The position numbers were made by a program, and so were the translations under genes. Below the pieces are notes generated by a model. It was not told the origin of the DNA and made no database searches. It was given only the letters and a program-made list of their open reading frames with translations. DNA of 64,000 nucleotides from positions 992,001-1,056,000 of the forward strand of contig NZ_CP115841.1 of the NCBI RefSeq assembly GCF_013318015.2, read 5' to 3'. The DNA comes from Agrobacterium tumefaciens (GTDB lineage: Bacteria > Pseudomonadota > Alphaproteobacteria > Rhizobiales > Rhizobiaceae). This document shows, piece after piece, positions 56,117 through 64,000 of this stretch (the first letter of the stretch is position 1; every line of letters starts with the position of its first letter).

Positions 56117-56928
56117 GCACTATCGCGGCTTCGGCAAAAATTCACCCGACCGCCGTTGTCGAAGACGGCGCGGTTATCGGTGAAAATGTCGTCATCGGTG
56201 CCCTGAGCTATGTCGGCGCGAAAGTTACTCTGCAAGACGAGGTCACGCTGCACAATCATGCCGTCGTCTCCGGTCTCACCGTCATTGGCCGTGGTTCGGT
56301 CATCCATCCAATGGCCGTTATTGGCGGTACACCGCAGGCAATTCGCCACGATGGCTCGGAAACGACGCTCGAGATCGGTGCGCGCTGCATCATGCGCGAA
56401 GGCGTAACAATGAATGCGGGCAGCTCCGACGGCAGCGGCAAGACGATTGTCGGCGATGACAACCTGTTCCTCGCCAATTCGCACGTGGCGCATGATTGTC
56501 GCCTCGGCAGCCATATCATCCTGTCGAACAATGTGATGCTGGCTGGACATGTCACCATTGAGGACCGCGCTATCCTGGGCGGCGGCTGTGCCGTGCACCA
56601 GTTCACCCGAATCGGTCGTCAGGCCTTTATCGGCGGGTTGTCGGCGGTCAATTATGACGTCATTCCCTATGGCATGCTGAACGGTAATCCCGGCATTCTC
56701 GGCGGGCTGAATGTCGTTGGCATGACGCGTTCCGGTATAGACCGCGCGGATATTCACAAGGTCAGGCGCGTCTTCAAGCAGATATTCGAAGGCGAAGGCG
56801 CCATCCGCAGCAATGCGGCTGCGATTGACCGCGCAGAATATCTCGATTGCCCCCAGGTCATCGAAATCCTCGATTTCATCGGTGCGGACAGCGACCGCGC
56901 GCTTTCCTCGCCAAACCGGGGCAAGTGA
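56113..56928 (+). CDS. lpxA: UDP-N-acetylglucosamine acyltransferase
   Basis: 271 residues. First step of lipid A. Left-handed beta-helix repeats ([20 protein letters not shown]) with the catalytic His in [11 protein letters not shown] and a C-terminal helical domain. ATG overlaps the fabZ stop. lpxI follows three bases later. Confidence 0.97.
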   Translation: MSTIAASAKIHPTAVVEDGAVIGENVVIGALSYVGAKVTLQDEVTLHNHAVVSGLTVIGRGSVIHPMAVIGGTPQAIRHDGSETTLEIGARCIMREGVTMNAGSSDGSGKTIVGDDNLFLANSHVAHDCRLGSHIILSNNVMLAGHVTIEDRAILGGGCAVHQFTRIGRQAFIGGLSAVNYDVIPYGMLNGNPGILGGLNVVGMTRSGIDRADIHKVRRVFKQIFEGEGAIRSNAAAIDRAEYLDCPQVIEILDFIGADSDRALSSPNRGK

Positions 56929-56931
56929 GTC

Positions 56932-57825
56932 GTGACAGGCGGCGGGCGTCTCGCCATCGTGGCCGGCAGCGGCCAGCTGCCGCTGCATGTCGCGGCGGCT
57001 GCGCGCGAGATGGGGGAGAACCCCTTCATTGTACAGCTGCGCGATGATTCCCAGTTTGACTGGAGCGGTTTCGACAATGCGGTGATTAGCGTCGGCGATG
57101 TCGCCGGGCTTGGTCGCCTGCTGCGCGAAAACCAGGTGGACCGCGTCGTGCTTTCCGGCGCCGTGGCGCGGCGCCCTGAATGGCGGGAAATCCGCCCCAC
57201 GATCGGCATATTGCTGAAACTGCCATCCATCGTCCGCACCCTGCTGTCGAGCGGCGATGACGCCGTTTTGCAGATGGTCATCAAGGTCATCGGCACGCTT
57301 GGGGCAAAAGTCATTGGCGCCCACGAGATCGCACCCGGTCTGCTTGCTACGACCGGCCCTTTCGGTGCGCATAAACCTGCTGAAGACGATCTGCGCGACA
57401 TACGCAAGGCCGCGCAGGCCGCACTGGCACTCGGCACGCTTGATGTCGGGCAGGGTGCAGTCGCCGTTGGCGGCCGTATCGTTGCACTGGAGGGCGTCGA
57501 GGGCACAGACGCGATGCTGGCGCGTGTCGCGGCATTACGCGCTGAGGGCCGCATCTCGACCCGTCGCAAGGGTGTTCTGGTGAAGCTCTGCAAGCCGCAA
57601 CAGGATATCCGCGCTGACCTGCCGACTATCGGCGTGGAAACGGTGGAGAACGCGCATAAGGCCGGGCTGGCGGGGATCGCCGTTGAAGCCGGGCGCGCGC
57701 TGGTACTTGATCGCGATGAGATGTTGAAGGCGGCAGATCAGGCCGGCATATTCGTCTGCGGTATCGATACGTCACTCGGTGAAGACATGATGGGCGGAGA
57801 CATGGTGGGATGGCGGCAACGTTGA
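56932..57825 (+). CDS. lpxI: UDP-2,3-diacylglucosamine pyrophosphatase LpxI
   Basis: 297 residues from GTG 56932. Cleaves UDP-diacylglucosamine to lipid X and UMP by attack on the alpha phosphate; it replaces LpxH in alphaproteobacteria. N-terminal RLAIVAGSGQLPLHVAAAAR and the catalytic domain VEGTDAMLARVAAL, RKGVLVKLCKPQQDIRADLP, GIAVEAGRALVLDR are clear. It overlaps lpxB by 16 bases. Confidence 0.94.
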   Translation: MTGGGRLAIVAGSGQLPLHVAAAAREMGENPFIVQLRDDSQFDWSGFDNAVISVGDVAGLGRLLRENQVDRVVLSGAVARRPEWREIRPTIGILLKLPSIVRTLLSSGDDAVLQMVIKVIGTLGAKVIGAHEIAPGLLATTGPFGAHKPAEDDLRDIRKAAQAALALGTLDVGQGAVAVGGRIVALEGVEGTDAMLARVAALRAEGRISTRRKGVLVKLCKPQQDIRADLPTIGVETVENAHKAGLAGIAVEAGRALVLDRDEMLKAADQAGIFVCGIDTSLGEDMMGGDMVGWRQR

Positions 57826-58991
57826 AGGTGGCGGTTATAGCTGGCGAGGTATCGGGCGATCTTCTGGGTGCCGATCTCATCCGGTCCCTGAAAGGCCATT
57901 ACTCGGGTTCTGTCGAGTTAATGGGCGTCGGCGGTGAGGCTCTGGAGGCGCAGGGGCTGGTTTCGCTGTTCGATTATTCCGAACTCTCCATCATGGGCTT
58001 CACGCAGGTTCTGAAGAAGCTGCCGAAGCTGATTTCGCGGATCAACCAGACCGCGCAGGCAATCATTGTCGCCAAGCCGGATATTCTGCTGATCATCGAC
58101 AGCCCGGATTTCACCCATCGTGTTGCGAAAAAAGTCCGCAAACAATTGCCGCATCTGCCGGTCGTCAATTATGTCTGCCCCAGCGTATGGGCGTGGAAGG
58201 AATATCGCGCCACTGCGATGTTGTCCTATGTCGATCACGTTCTGGCCCTGCTTCCATTCGAGCCGGAGGCGATGCGGCGTCTCGGCGGCCCGCCGACAAC
58301 CTTTGTCGGCCATCGCCTCAGCGTCGATCAAGACGTGCTCTCCGTGCGGCAGAGGCGGGCTGAGCGGCCCCTGCCTGCCAACGGCGAACCGAAAACCATT
58401 CTGCTCCTGCCGGGGTCACGTTCCACCGAAACGACCCGGTTGATGGAGCCGTTTCAGGAAGCGGCAAAAGCATATGTCGAGCGCAACGGCCCGACGAAGT
58501 TTCTGCTGCCGACAGTGCCGCGCCAGGAAAACCGCATCCGCGAACTGGCGGCAACATGGCCTCAGGATATCAGGCCTGAAATCGGCATCGATCCCGCCTT
58601 CAAGTGGAATGCATTTGCGCGCGCCGATGCGGCGATTGCCGCGTCCGGCACCGTTATTCTCGAGCTCGCGCTCGTCGGCGTACCAACCATATCGGTCTAC
58701 AAGACCGACTGGATTTTCACGATGCTGAGCAAGCGGGTGAAAACCTGGACAGGTGCGCTTCCGAACCTGATTGCCGACTATGTCGTGGTGCCGGAATATT
58801 TCAACGAGGTGGTACGGGCAGGGTCGATGTTGCGCTGGGCCGAACGGCTCTCATCCGACACCACCGAACGGCGGGCGATGCTGGAAGGCTATGCTCTTGT
58901 GCAGGAGCGTTTGCACACCGAAGTGCCTCCTGGCGAAACCGGCGCCCTTATCCTTCTCGATGTGCTGAACAGCCGCAAGCAGCAAGGCTGA
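57810..58991 (+). CDS. lpxB: lipid A disaccharide synthase
   Basis: 393 residues. Joins lipid X to its UDP precursor, a GT19 enzyme at the inner membrane. Signature IAGEVSGDLLGADLI, IDSPDFTHRVAKKV, CPSVWAWK, LLPGSRSTE (GSR), AASGTVILELALVGVPTI. Last gene of the lpxD-fabZ-lpxA-lpxI-lpxB run; a strong terminator follows. Confidence 0.97.
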   Translation: MAATLKVAVIAGEVSGDLLGADLIRSLKGHYSGSVELMGVGGEALEAQGLVSLFDYSELSIMGFTQVLKKLPKLISRINQTAQAIIVAKPDILLIIDSPDFTHRVAKKVRKQLPHLPVVNYVCPSVWAWKEYRATAMLSYVDHVLALLPFEPEAMRRLGGPPTTFVGHRLSVDQDVLSVRQRRAERPLPANGEPKTILLLPGSRSTETTRLMEPFQEAAKAYVERNGPTKFLLPTVPRQENRIRELAATWPQDIRPEIGIDPAFKWNAFARADAAIAASGTVILELALVGVPTISVYKTDWIFTMLSKRVKTWTGALPNLIADYVVVPEYFNEVVRAGSMLRWAERLSSDTTERRAMLEGYALVQERLHTEVPPGETGALILLDVLNSRKQQG

Positions 58992-59060
58992 ACCGGCAGC
59001 GATCCTGTCTGCTTCCTGGGGTTGGCAGGGCAGGTTTCGCTATTCTTATCGATGATCATA

Positions 59061-59105
59061 TCCAACAAAAAAGCCGGCGGATAAAACCCGCCGGCTTTTT
59101 TGTTG
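59061..59105. terminator. bidirectional terminator between lpxB and gltA
   Basis: GCCGGCGG (59072-59079), 7-nt loop, CCGCCGGC (59087-59094), with six A to the left and six T to the right. The pairing extends exactly to 19 bp, CCAACAAAAAAGCCGGCGG against its complement at 59087-59105. Confidence 0.92.
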
Positions 59106-59119
59106 GTTGGTTTCCCGGC

Positions 59120-60409
59120 TTAACGCTTGGAAACCGGAACGTAGTCACGCTTGCCGGCGCCCGTGTAGAGCTGACGCGGACGGCCGATGCGCTGCTGCGG
59201 ATCCTCGATCATTTCGTTCCACTGCGCGATCCAGCCGACGGTGCGGGCCAGTGCGAACAGCACGGTAAACATGGTCGTGGGGAAGCCAAGCGCCTTCAGC
59301 GTGATACCCGAATAGAAGTCGACGTTCGGGTATAGCTTCTTCTCGACGAAGTAAGGATCGGAAAGAGCGATCTTTTCGAGTTCGAGCGCGACCTGCATGA
59401 TCGGATCGTCGGAGTTGCCGGTGGCTTCCAGCACTTCGTACATCGTCTTCTGCATGATCTTGGCGCGCGGGTCGTAGTTTTTGTACACGCGGTGGCCAAA
59501 GCCCATCAGGCGGAACGGATCGTTCTTGTCCTTGGCGCGGGCAATATATTCCGGAATGCGGTCAACCGTGCCGATTTCGTTGAGCATGTTGAGCGCCGCT
59601 TCGTTGGCGCCGCCATGTGCCGGACCCCAGAGGCAGGCGATGCCCGCTGCAATACAGGCGAACGGGTTTGCACCCGACGAACCGGCAAGACGCACCGTGG
59701 AGGTGGAAGCGTTCTGTTCGTGATCCGCATGCAGGATGAAGATGCGGTCCATGGCGCGGGCCAGAACCGGATCGACCTTGTACTCTTCGCAAGGCACGGC
59801 AAAGCACATGTGCAGGAAGTTGGAAGCGTAATCGAGGTCGTTCTTCGGGTAAACGAAGGGCTGGCCGATATGGTACTTGTAGGCCATGGCGGCGATCGTC
59901 GGCATTTTCGCGATCATCCGCAGCGAAGCGACCATGCGCTGGTGCGGATCCGTAATGTCGGTCGAGTCGTGATAGAAGGCCGAGAGAGCGCCGACCGTGC
60001 CGCACATGACAGCCATCGGATGTGCGTCGCGACGGTAGCCGGTGAAGAAGCGGCTCATCTGCTCGTGCACCATGGTGTGGCGCGTTACGCGGGTGTCGAA
60101 GTCCTTCTTCTGCGCAGCCGTCGGCAATTCGCCGTAAAGCAGCAGATAGCAGGTTTCCAGGAAGTCGCCCTGTTCGGCAAGCTGCTCGATCGGGAAGCCG
60201 CGGTGCAGGAGAACGCCTTCGTCACCATCGATATAGGTGATCTTGGATTCGCAGGAGGCTGTCGAGGTGAAGCCGGGGTCGTAGGTGAAGGAGCCCGTGT
60301 GCTTGTACAGCGTGGCGATATCGACGACGCTTGGTCCAATCGTGCCTTCCCTGACCGGGAGTTCGACCTGTTTTTCGCCAAGTGTCACTGTAGCGCTTTT
60401 TTCCGTCAT
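59120..60409 (-). CDS. gltA: citrate synthase (hexameric type II)
   Basis: 429 residues. Condenses oxaloacetate and acetyl-Co[21 protein letters not shown] at the start, catalytic His in [10 protein letters not shown] and [14 protein letters not shown], and C-terminal Asp in the YPNVDFYSG region. Length and N-terminal extension are those of NADH-sensitive type II enzymes of Gram-negative bacteria. Ends at the shared terminator. About 260 bases separate it from comEC. Confidence 0.97.
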   Translation of the reverse strand: MTEKSATVTLGEKQVELPVREGTIGPSVVDIATLYKHTGSFTYDPGFTSTASCESKITYIDGDEGVLLHRGFPIEQLAEQGDFLETCYLLLYGELPTAAQKKDFDTRVTRHTMVHEQMSRFFTGYRRDAHPMAVMCGTVGALSAFYHDSTDITDPHQRMVASLRMIAKMPTIAAMAYKYHIGQPFVYPKNDLDYASNFLHMCFAVPCEEYKVDPVLARAMDRIFILHADHEQNASTSTVRLAGSSGANPFACIAAGIACLWGPAHGGANEAALNMLNEIGTVDRIPEYIARAKDKNDPFRLMGFGHRVYKNYDPRAKIMQKTMYEVLEATGNSDDPIMQVALELEKIALSDPYFVEKKLYPNVDFYSGITLKALGFPTTMFTVLFALARTVGWIAQWNEMIEDPQQRIGRPRQLYTGAGKRDYVPVSKR

Positions 60410-60670
60410 ACTGATCCTCCGAAAACATGCGGGTGGGGGCGTTGAGATACGCCCCGCGGTTAAGCGTCTACCGATTAGCTATATGATCCTTGCGCGGATG
60501 CCAAGCTATCCAAAGGTCAAATTGTGCATTGCGGCAAACGCAATCGCGTTGCTTCAGGCTTTCCCGGCAGCAGCAATTCAATCTCGGTCAACGCATCGTT
60601 AAAGTAAAGGATTGCAATCCCCAGCGCTGGTCTGCAAACCTGTTTTTGGTGCGGCAAGGGGCGGTGGGGA

Positions 60671-63151
60671 TTGCTCGGTCAAGGGGAAAAACAGCATTTC
60701 GAATATGCTAAAACGATGCAGGGAGACTTGCCCGGCACGCGGGAAATTCTGTTTCCTCTCCGCCGAAGCAGTGATGCGGCAACATATGACACTTCCGCCA
60801 TTATTCCCGAGATTAACCGCAACACTACCGTGGTCGAAAAAATCGCCACGTACCTGGCCGAGGAGCGCGCATTCGGCCACGATTTTCTTTTCATTCCCGT
60901 TTCCATCGGCTGCGGCGCGGTACTCTGGTTTTCTCTAGATGCCACGCCTTCCCCGGTCGTTTTGATTGCCACATTTCTTTTTGTCGCCGTTCTGGCGCTC
61001 TTTGTGAGATATAAAGCTGGCATTGCGGCGGCGGTTTGCGGCCCCTTCGCTTTTCTATTGCTCGGCATGCTTCTGGCAGATTTCGAAACCCGACGGGCAG
61101 GGACCGTGGTGCTGGATACCCCCGTCACCACCACCATCACCGGCACCGTGGCGCGCCGGGAGGTCGATGCACGCGGCTACTGGCGATATGTCGTCGATCT
61201 GACCGCAACAGCGGACCCGACATTGTCGCGTCCGCCGCAGAGGATATCGGTGCTTTCGCGTGGCGGAGGCGAGCCGATCACACTCGGCGCAACCCTTCGC
61301 GGCAAGGTCCGCCTCTCGCCGCCGTCCGGCCCGGCCTTACCGGGACTGAACGACTTCGCCTTCACGTCTTATTTCAGAGGCATAGGCGCGACCGGTTTCT
61401 TTTATAAATCACCGGATGCGCTTGTATCACCCGTTGGTGACGCAAGGCCTGACAAGGGTTGGCTGGAATGGGCCGATATGCGGCTTTACGGCCTTCGCAG
61501 CGCAATTGCCGAACGCATCCGCACCACCATCGGCGGTGATGCCGGAGCCTTCGCCGCCTCCATCATCACCGATGAGAGACAGGCTATATCGGCGGAGACG
61601 ATGGAGGCGTTGCGGCTCTCCGGCCTTGCCCATATCGTTGCCATATCCGGGCTCAACATGGCATTGGCATCCGGCATATTCTTTGTTGGCCTGAGACTGG
61701 CTTTCAGCCTGTTTCCCGCCTTTGCGCAGCGCTGGCCGGTCAAGAAAATCGCGGCTTTCGCGGCACTGCTGATGACGCTTGCCTATTATCTGATTTCCGG
61801 TTTTGCCGTTTCCGCCGAGCGCGCCTGGCTGATGATGTCTGTGATGCTGATTGCGGTCCTTTTCGATCAACCATCACTCAGCCTCAGAAACGTTGCCATT
61901 TCCGCCCTGATCATTCTGGCTTTCTCGCCCTCGGAAATCATGGGTCCGAGTTTTCAGATGTCATTTGCCGCCACTATAGCGCTTGTGTCCGCCTATGCCT
62001 TCTGGAGCCGTTGGCGTACGGATCGCGAGCGGCTGTTCATCGGGCGCAAGCCCGCATGGCTGAAGGTGGCGGAAATGATGGGCGCGGTCATTGGCGGCGT
62101 TATCACGACGTCGCTGATCGGGGGCCTTTCGACGGCGATCTATTCAGCCGAACATTTTCACCGTGTCACCACCTATGGACTGTTCGCCAATCTGGCTGCA
62201 ATGCCGCTCATGTCGCTGATCGTCATGCCATTCGCTCTTATCGCCATGCTGCTGATGCCCTTCGGGCTCGATGCGCCGTTCCTGAAGATCATGGGTTATG
62301 GCATGGCACTCGTCATCGAGGTTGCAAACGAGGTGGCCTCCTGGGGCGGCAGCGCAGCGACTGGGCGTCCGCATGGCTGGTTTATCGGTTTGGCTTCGGT
62401 GGGTTTCCTGCTGCTGACATTGCTGCGCAGCCGGCTTGCGCTTCTTGGCATCCCGTTTCTGCTCTTGGCCTTCGGTGTGTCGGCAGTTACGGCCTATCGT
62501 GATCTGCCGGATCTATTGATTCACGAGGACGGCGAATTGGTGGCACTCCTGGAGGACGGCAAGGTCTCAACCACAAAAGCCCGTCCGCAGGGCTTCGTTT
62601 ACGACCAGTGGCAAAGGGCGCTGCTGCTGCCGGAAAAAACCGTGCCGCCGGGTTTTATAAATGGTGAGAGCATGGCAAATACTGCTGGTTCTGACTCGAG
62701 ATCGAAACTGTCGCCCGAAGACATGGCTGTGGTGGTACGCGAGATGACGGCGGCGCTCAAAGACGCCAAAGCTGGCGTCTTCACCTGCAGGAAAGACATA
62801 TGGTGCGTAGCGAGCGCCGCGAGCGGAGAATGGATCGTCGTTCTGGAAGATGGCCGCTTCGCCGGAAAAGCCTGCGATATTGCCGATATCGTCGTTGTTT
62901 CCCGCAGAACCTCTTTTTCGCAGTGCCGCTCGGGTGCACTCCTGCTCAGCCGTGACATCTTGCGGCGTCTCGGTTCTGTGGAAATAGATTTTGCTGACAA
63001 GAGGGAGGAGGGTGTGGCGAGCGGGCTGCGCGCCGCAATCGCCGGAACGGACAGGCCCTGGAGCCAGCACCGTCATTACGACTGGAAAAGCGGACGTTTC
63101 GACCGTGATCTGCCGCAGCCCATCATCCGGCTGCTGGCGGCGTCGCAATGA
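60671..63151 (+). CDS. ComEC/Rec2-family channel protein without metallo-beta-lactamase tail
   Basis: 826 residues from a TTG at 60671; an ATG at 60716 is an alternative and neither has a clear ribosome binding site. A DUF4131 and OB-like N-terminal part (with membrane spans) is followed by the competence core (about 270-540, AHIVAISGLNMALASGIFFV) of many spans. The last 200 residues contain Cys (TCRKDIWC, SQCRSG) but no HxHxDH zinc motif, so the hydrolase domain typical of full ComEC is missing or degenerate. ComEC forms the DNA uptake channel in naturally transformable species; that role is not shown for this protein. Confidence 0.9.
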   Translation: MLGQGEKQHFEYAKTMQGDLPGTREILFPLRRSSDAATYDTSAIIPEINRNTTVVEKIATYLAEERAFGHDFLFIPVSIGCGAVLWFSLDATPSPVVLIATFLFVAVLALFVRYKAGIAAAVCGPFAFLLLGMLLADFETRRAGTVVLDTPVTTTITGTVARREVDARGYWRYVVDLTATADPTLSRPPQRISVLSRGGGEPITLGATLRGKVRLSPPSGPALPGLNDFAFTSYFRGIGATGFFYKSPDALVSPVGDARPDKGWLEWADMRLYGLRSAIAERIRTTIGGDAGAFAASIITDERQAISAETMEALRLSGLAHIVAISGLNMALASGIFFVGLRLAFSLFPAFAQRWPVKKIAAFAALLMTLAYYLISGFAVSAERAWLMMSVMLIAVLFDQPSLSLRNVAISALIILAFSPSEIMGPSFQMSFAATIALVSAYAFWSRWRTDRERLFIGRKPAWLKVAEMMGAVIGGVITTSLIGGLSTAIYSAEHFHRVTTYGLFANLAAMPLMSLIVMPFALIAMLLMPFGLDAPFLKIMGYGMALVIEVANEVASWGGSAATGRPHGWFIGLASVGFLLLTLLRSRLALLGIPFLLLAFGVSAVTAYRDLPDLLIHEDGELVALLEDGKVSTTKARPQGFVYDQWQRALLLPEKTVPPGFINGESMANTAGSDSRSKLSPEDMAVVVREMTAALKDAKAGVFTCRKDIWCVASAASGEWIVVLEDGRFAGKACDIADIVVVSRRTSFSQCRSGALLLSRDILRRLGSVEIDFADKREEGVASGLRAAIAGTDRPWSQHRHYDWKSGRFDRDLPQPIIRLLAASQ

Positions 63152-63167
63152 CTGCCGCCAGCATTGA

Positions 63168-63851
63168 TCATCGGGCCTTGGCGCGCAAATCTTCAGTCAA
63201 TTCGCCGATCTCGCCAACTTCCTCTTCATGATCAGCGTCGCGCCAGCTCTCCTTCAAACCGGCCTCGTACCATTCTTGCATGGCAGGCAGGGCGAGCAGC
63301 CGGTCGCAATAGGCTTTCGCTGCCGGCGAAAGATCCGCGCTGCCATAGGTCTGGAAACGGAATGCAACCGGGCAGAAGAAAGCATCGACCGCCGTGAACT
63401 TCTGACCGGCAAGATATGGCCCGCCGAATTTTGTAAGACCCTCGCTCCACAACGCATCGATCCGCTTTATATCGGCCTTAAGCCCGGCATCGCCGCCCCT
63501 GGGTTTGACCCGAATGCCCACCGACATGGGATAGAGATTGCGCAGCGAGGAAAAGCCGGCATGCATCTCACTCGCGGCCGAACGCGACCAGGCCCTCGCA
63601 TGCTTGTCGCTTGCCCAGACACCCTGGTGTCTTTCGGCAAGATATTCGACGATCGAAAGCGTTTCCCAAACCGTCATACCCTCGTCGACCAGGCAGGGCA
63701 CCTTGCCCGTCGGCGAAAAGGAGGAGAAGGAGACGCCTTCGCCGAACGGAATGAGCTTTTCATCAAAGGCGATACCGAGCGTGCGCATCAATACCCATGG
63801 CCGCAGCGACCATGAAGAATAGTTCTTGTTGGCTATATAAAGATCGTACAT
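63168..63851 (-). CDS. glutathione S-transferase family protein
   Basis: 227 residues from ATG 63851 (MYDLYIANKNYSSWSLRPWV); the frame is open to 63893, without gain. The N-terminal thioredoxin-like half contains NYSSWSLRPW, TGKVPCLVDEG and VWETLSIVEYLAE (the glutathione-binding E-S/T of most GSTs reads ET-LS), then an all-helical C-terminal half. The substrate is unknown. It converges on comEC with 16 bases between stops. Confidence 0.9.
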   Translation of the reverse strand: MYDLYIANKNYSSWSLRPWVLMRTLGIAFDEKLIPFGEGVSFSSFSPTGKVPCLVDEGMTVWETLSIVEYLAERHQGVWASDKHARAWSRSAASEMHAGFSSLRNLYPMSVGIRVKPRGGDAGLKADIKRIDALWSEGLTKFGGPYLAGQKFTAVDAFFCPVAFRFQTYGSADLSPAAKAYCDRLLALPAMQEWYEAGLKESWRDADHEEEVGEIGELTEDLRAKAR

Positions 63852-64000
63852 GGCGTATCTCCCGGATATGACGCGTATTTCTACACCTGCCAAGCGTTCA
63901 CGGAATATCGAAAATTATCCATGGCTCCCATAAACGCCGTTGATGAATGGTGATGTGGGGTCGCCGAGAGCGCGCCTCGCGATAAGTCACCCTTTGGTGA

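Overview
The window is ordinary chromosomal DNA of an Agrobacterium-type alphaproteobacterium (Rhizobiaceae). The support is gene order and protein style: rne, amiC, the PBP1a gene, prfB and a giant apolipoprotein-like growth pole ring protein follow each other. There is also a CckA hybrid kinase, clpS-clpA, rpsB-tsf-pyrH-frr-uppS-cdsA-rseP-bamA-lpxD-fabZ-lpxA-lpxI-lpxB, and gltA. From memory this matches the Atu1339-Atu1394 stretch of the A. fabrum C58 circular chromosome, but lengths differ (for example the growth pole ring protein), so it is probably a related genomospecies. I see no rRNA, tRNA, insertion sequence, phage gene or CRISPR array.

Layout. 1-9.8 kb: end of an SDR gene, RNase E (minus), then amidase, PBP1a and RF2 (plus); prfB needs a +1 programmed frameshift. 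9.8-19.5 kb: a cysteine hydrolase, a secreted protein plus NAD kinase (minus), a PhzF-family gene and the 6.5 kb gpr gene (minus), whose middle is built of 22-residue repeats including a 198-bp near-identical tandem DNA repeat. 20-24.3 kb: an Hpt protein, a [2Fe-2S] ferredoxin with an Irr-type box, a candidate small RNA locus, a DUF922 protein and the folate genes folP-folB-folK. 24.3-30.1 kb: a YcjX/YcjF pair, SixA-like phosphatase, a one-cysteine DksA, a FliO-domain protein and a small six-cysteine secreted protein. 30.3-36.1 kb: cckA and clpS-clpA, separated by a compact three-way-junction inverted repeat. 36.2-41.4 kb: azlC-azlD, two tandem PAP2 phosphatase genes made by an old duplication that also copied pieces of azlD and lysR, the LysR gene and a divergent DUF1989 gene. 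41.4-44.6 kb: intergenic repeats, a HIT protein and a RidA-GDPD-GNAT-like operon. 44.7-59 kb: eipB, then the long translation, lipid and outer-membrane assembly run. 59-64 kb: citrate synthase, a ComEC protein without a metallo-beta-lactamase tail, and a glutathione S-transferase.

How it fits together. Much of the window serves envelope growth: murein synthesis and cleavage (PBP1a, amiC), polar growth (gpr), undecaprenyl and phospholipid synthesis (uppS, cdsA), outer membrane protein assembly (bamA), lipid A (lpxD, fabZ, lpxA, lpxI, lpxB) and periplasmic integrity (eipB). A second theme is translation and stress control (rpsB, tsf, frr, prfB, rne, dksA, clpS-clpA). A third is cell-cycle signalling (cckA, an Hpt protein, and CtrA-like motifs in two intergenic regions). 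The items least explained by known families are the three-way-junction element before clpS, the minus-strand candidate RNA near 20.9 kb with an adjacent 21-bp palindrome, and the PAP2 duplication.
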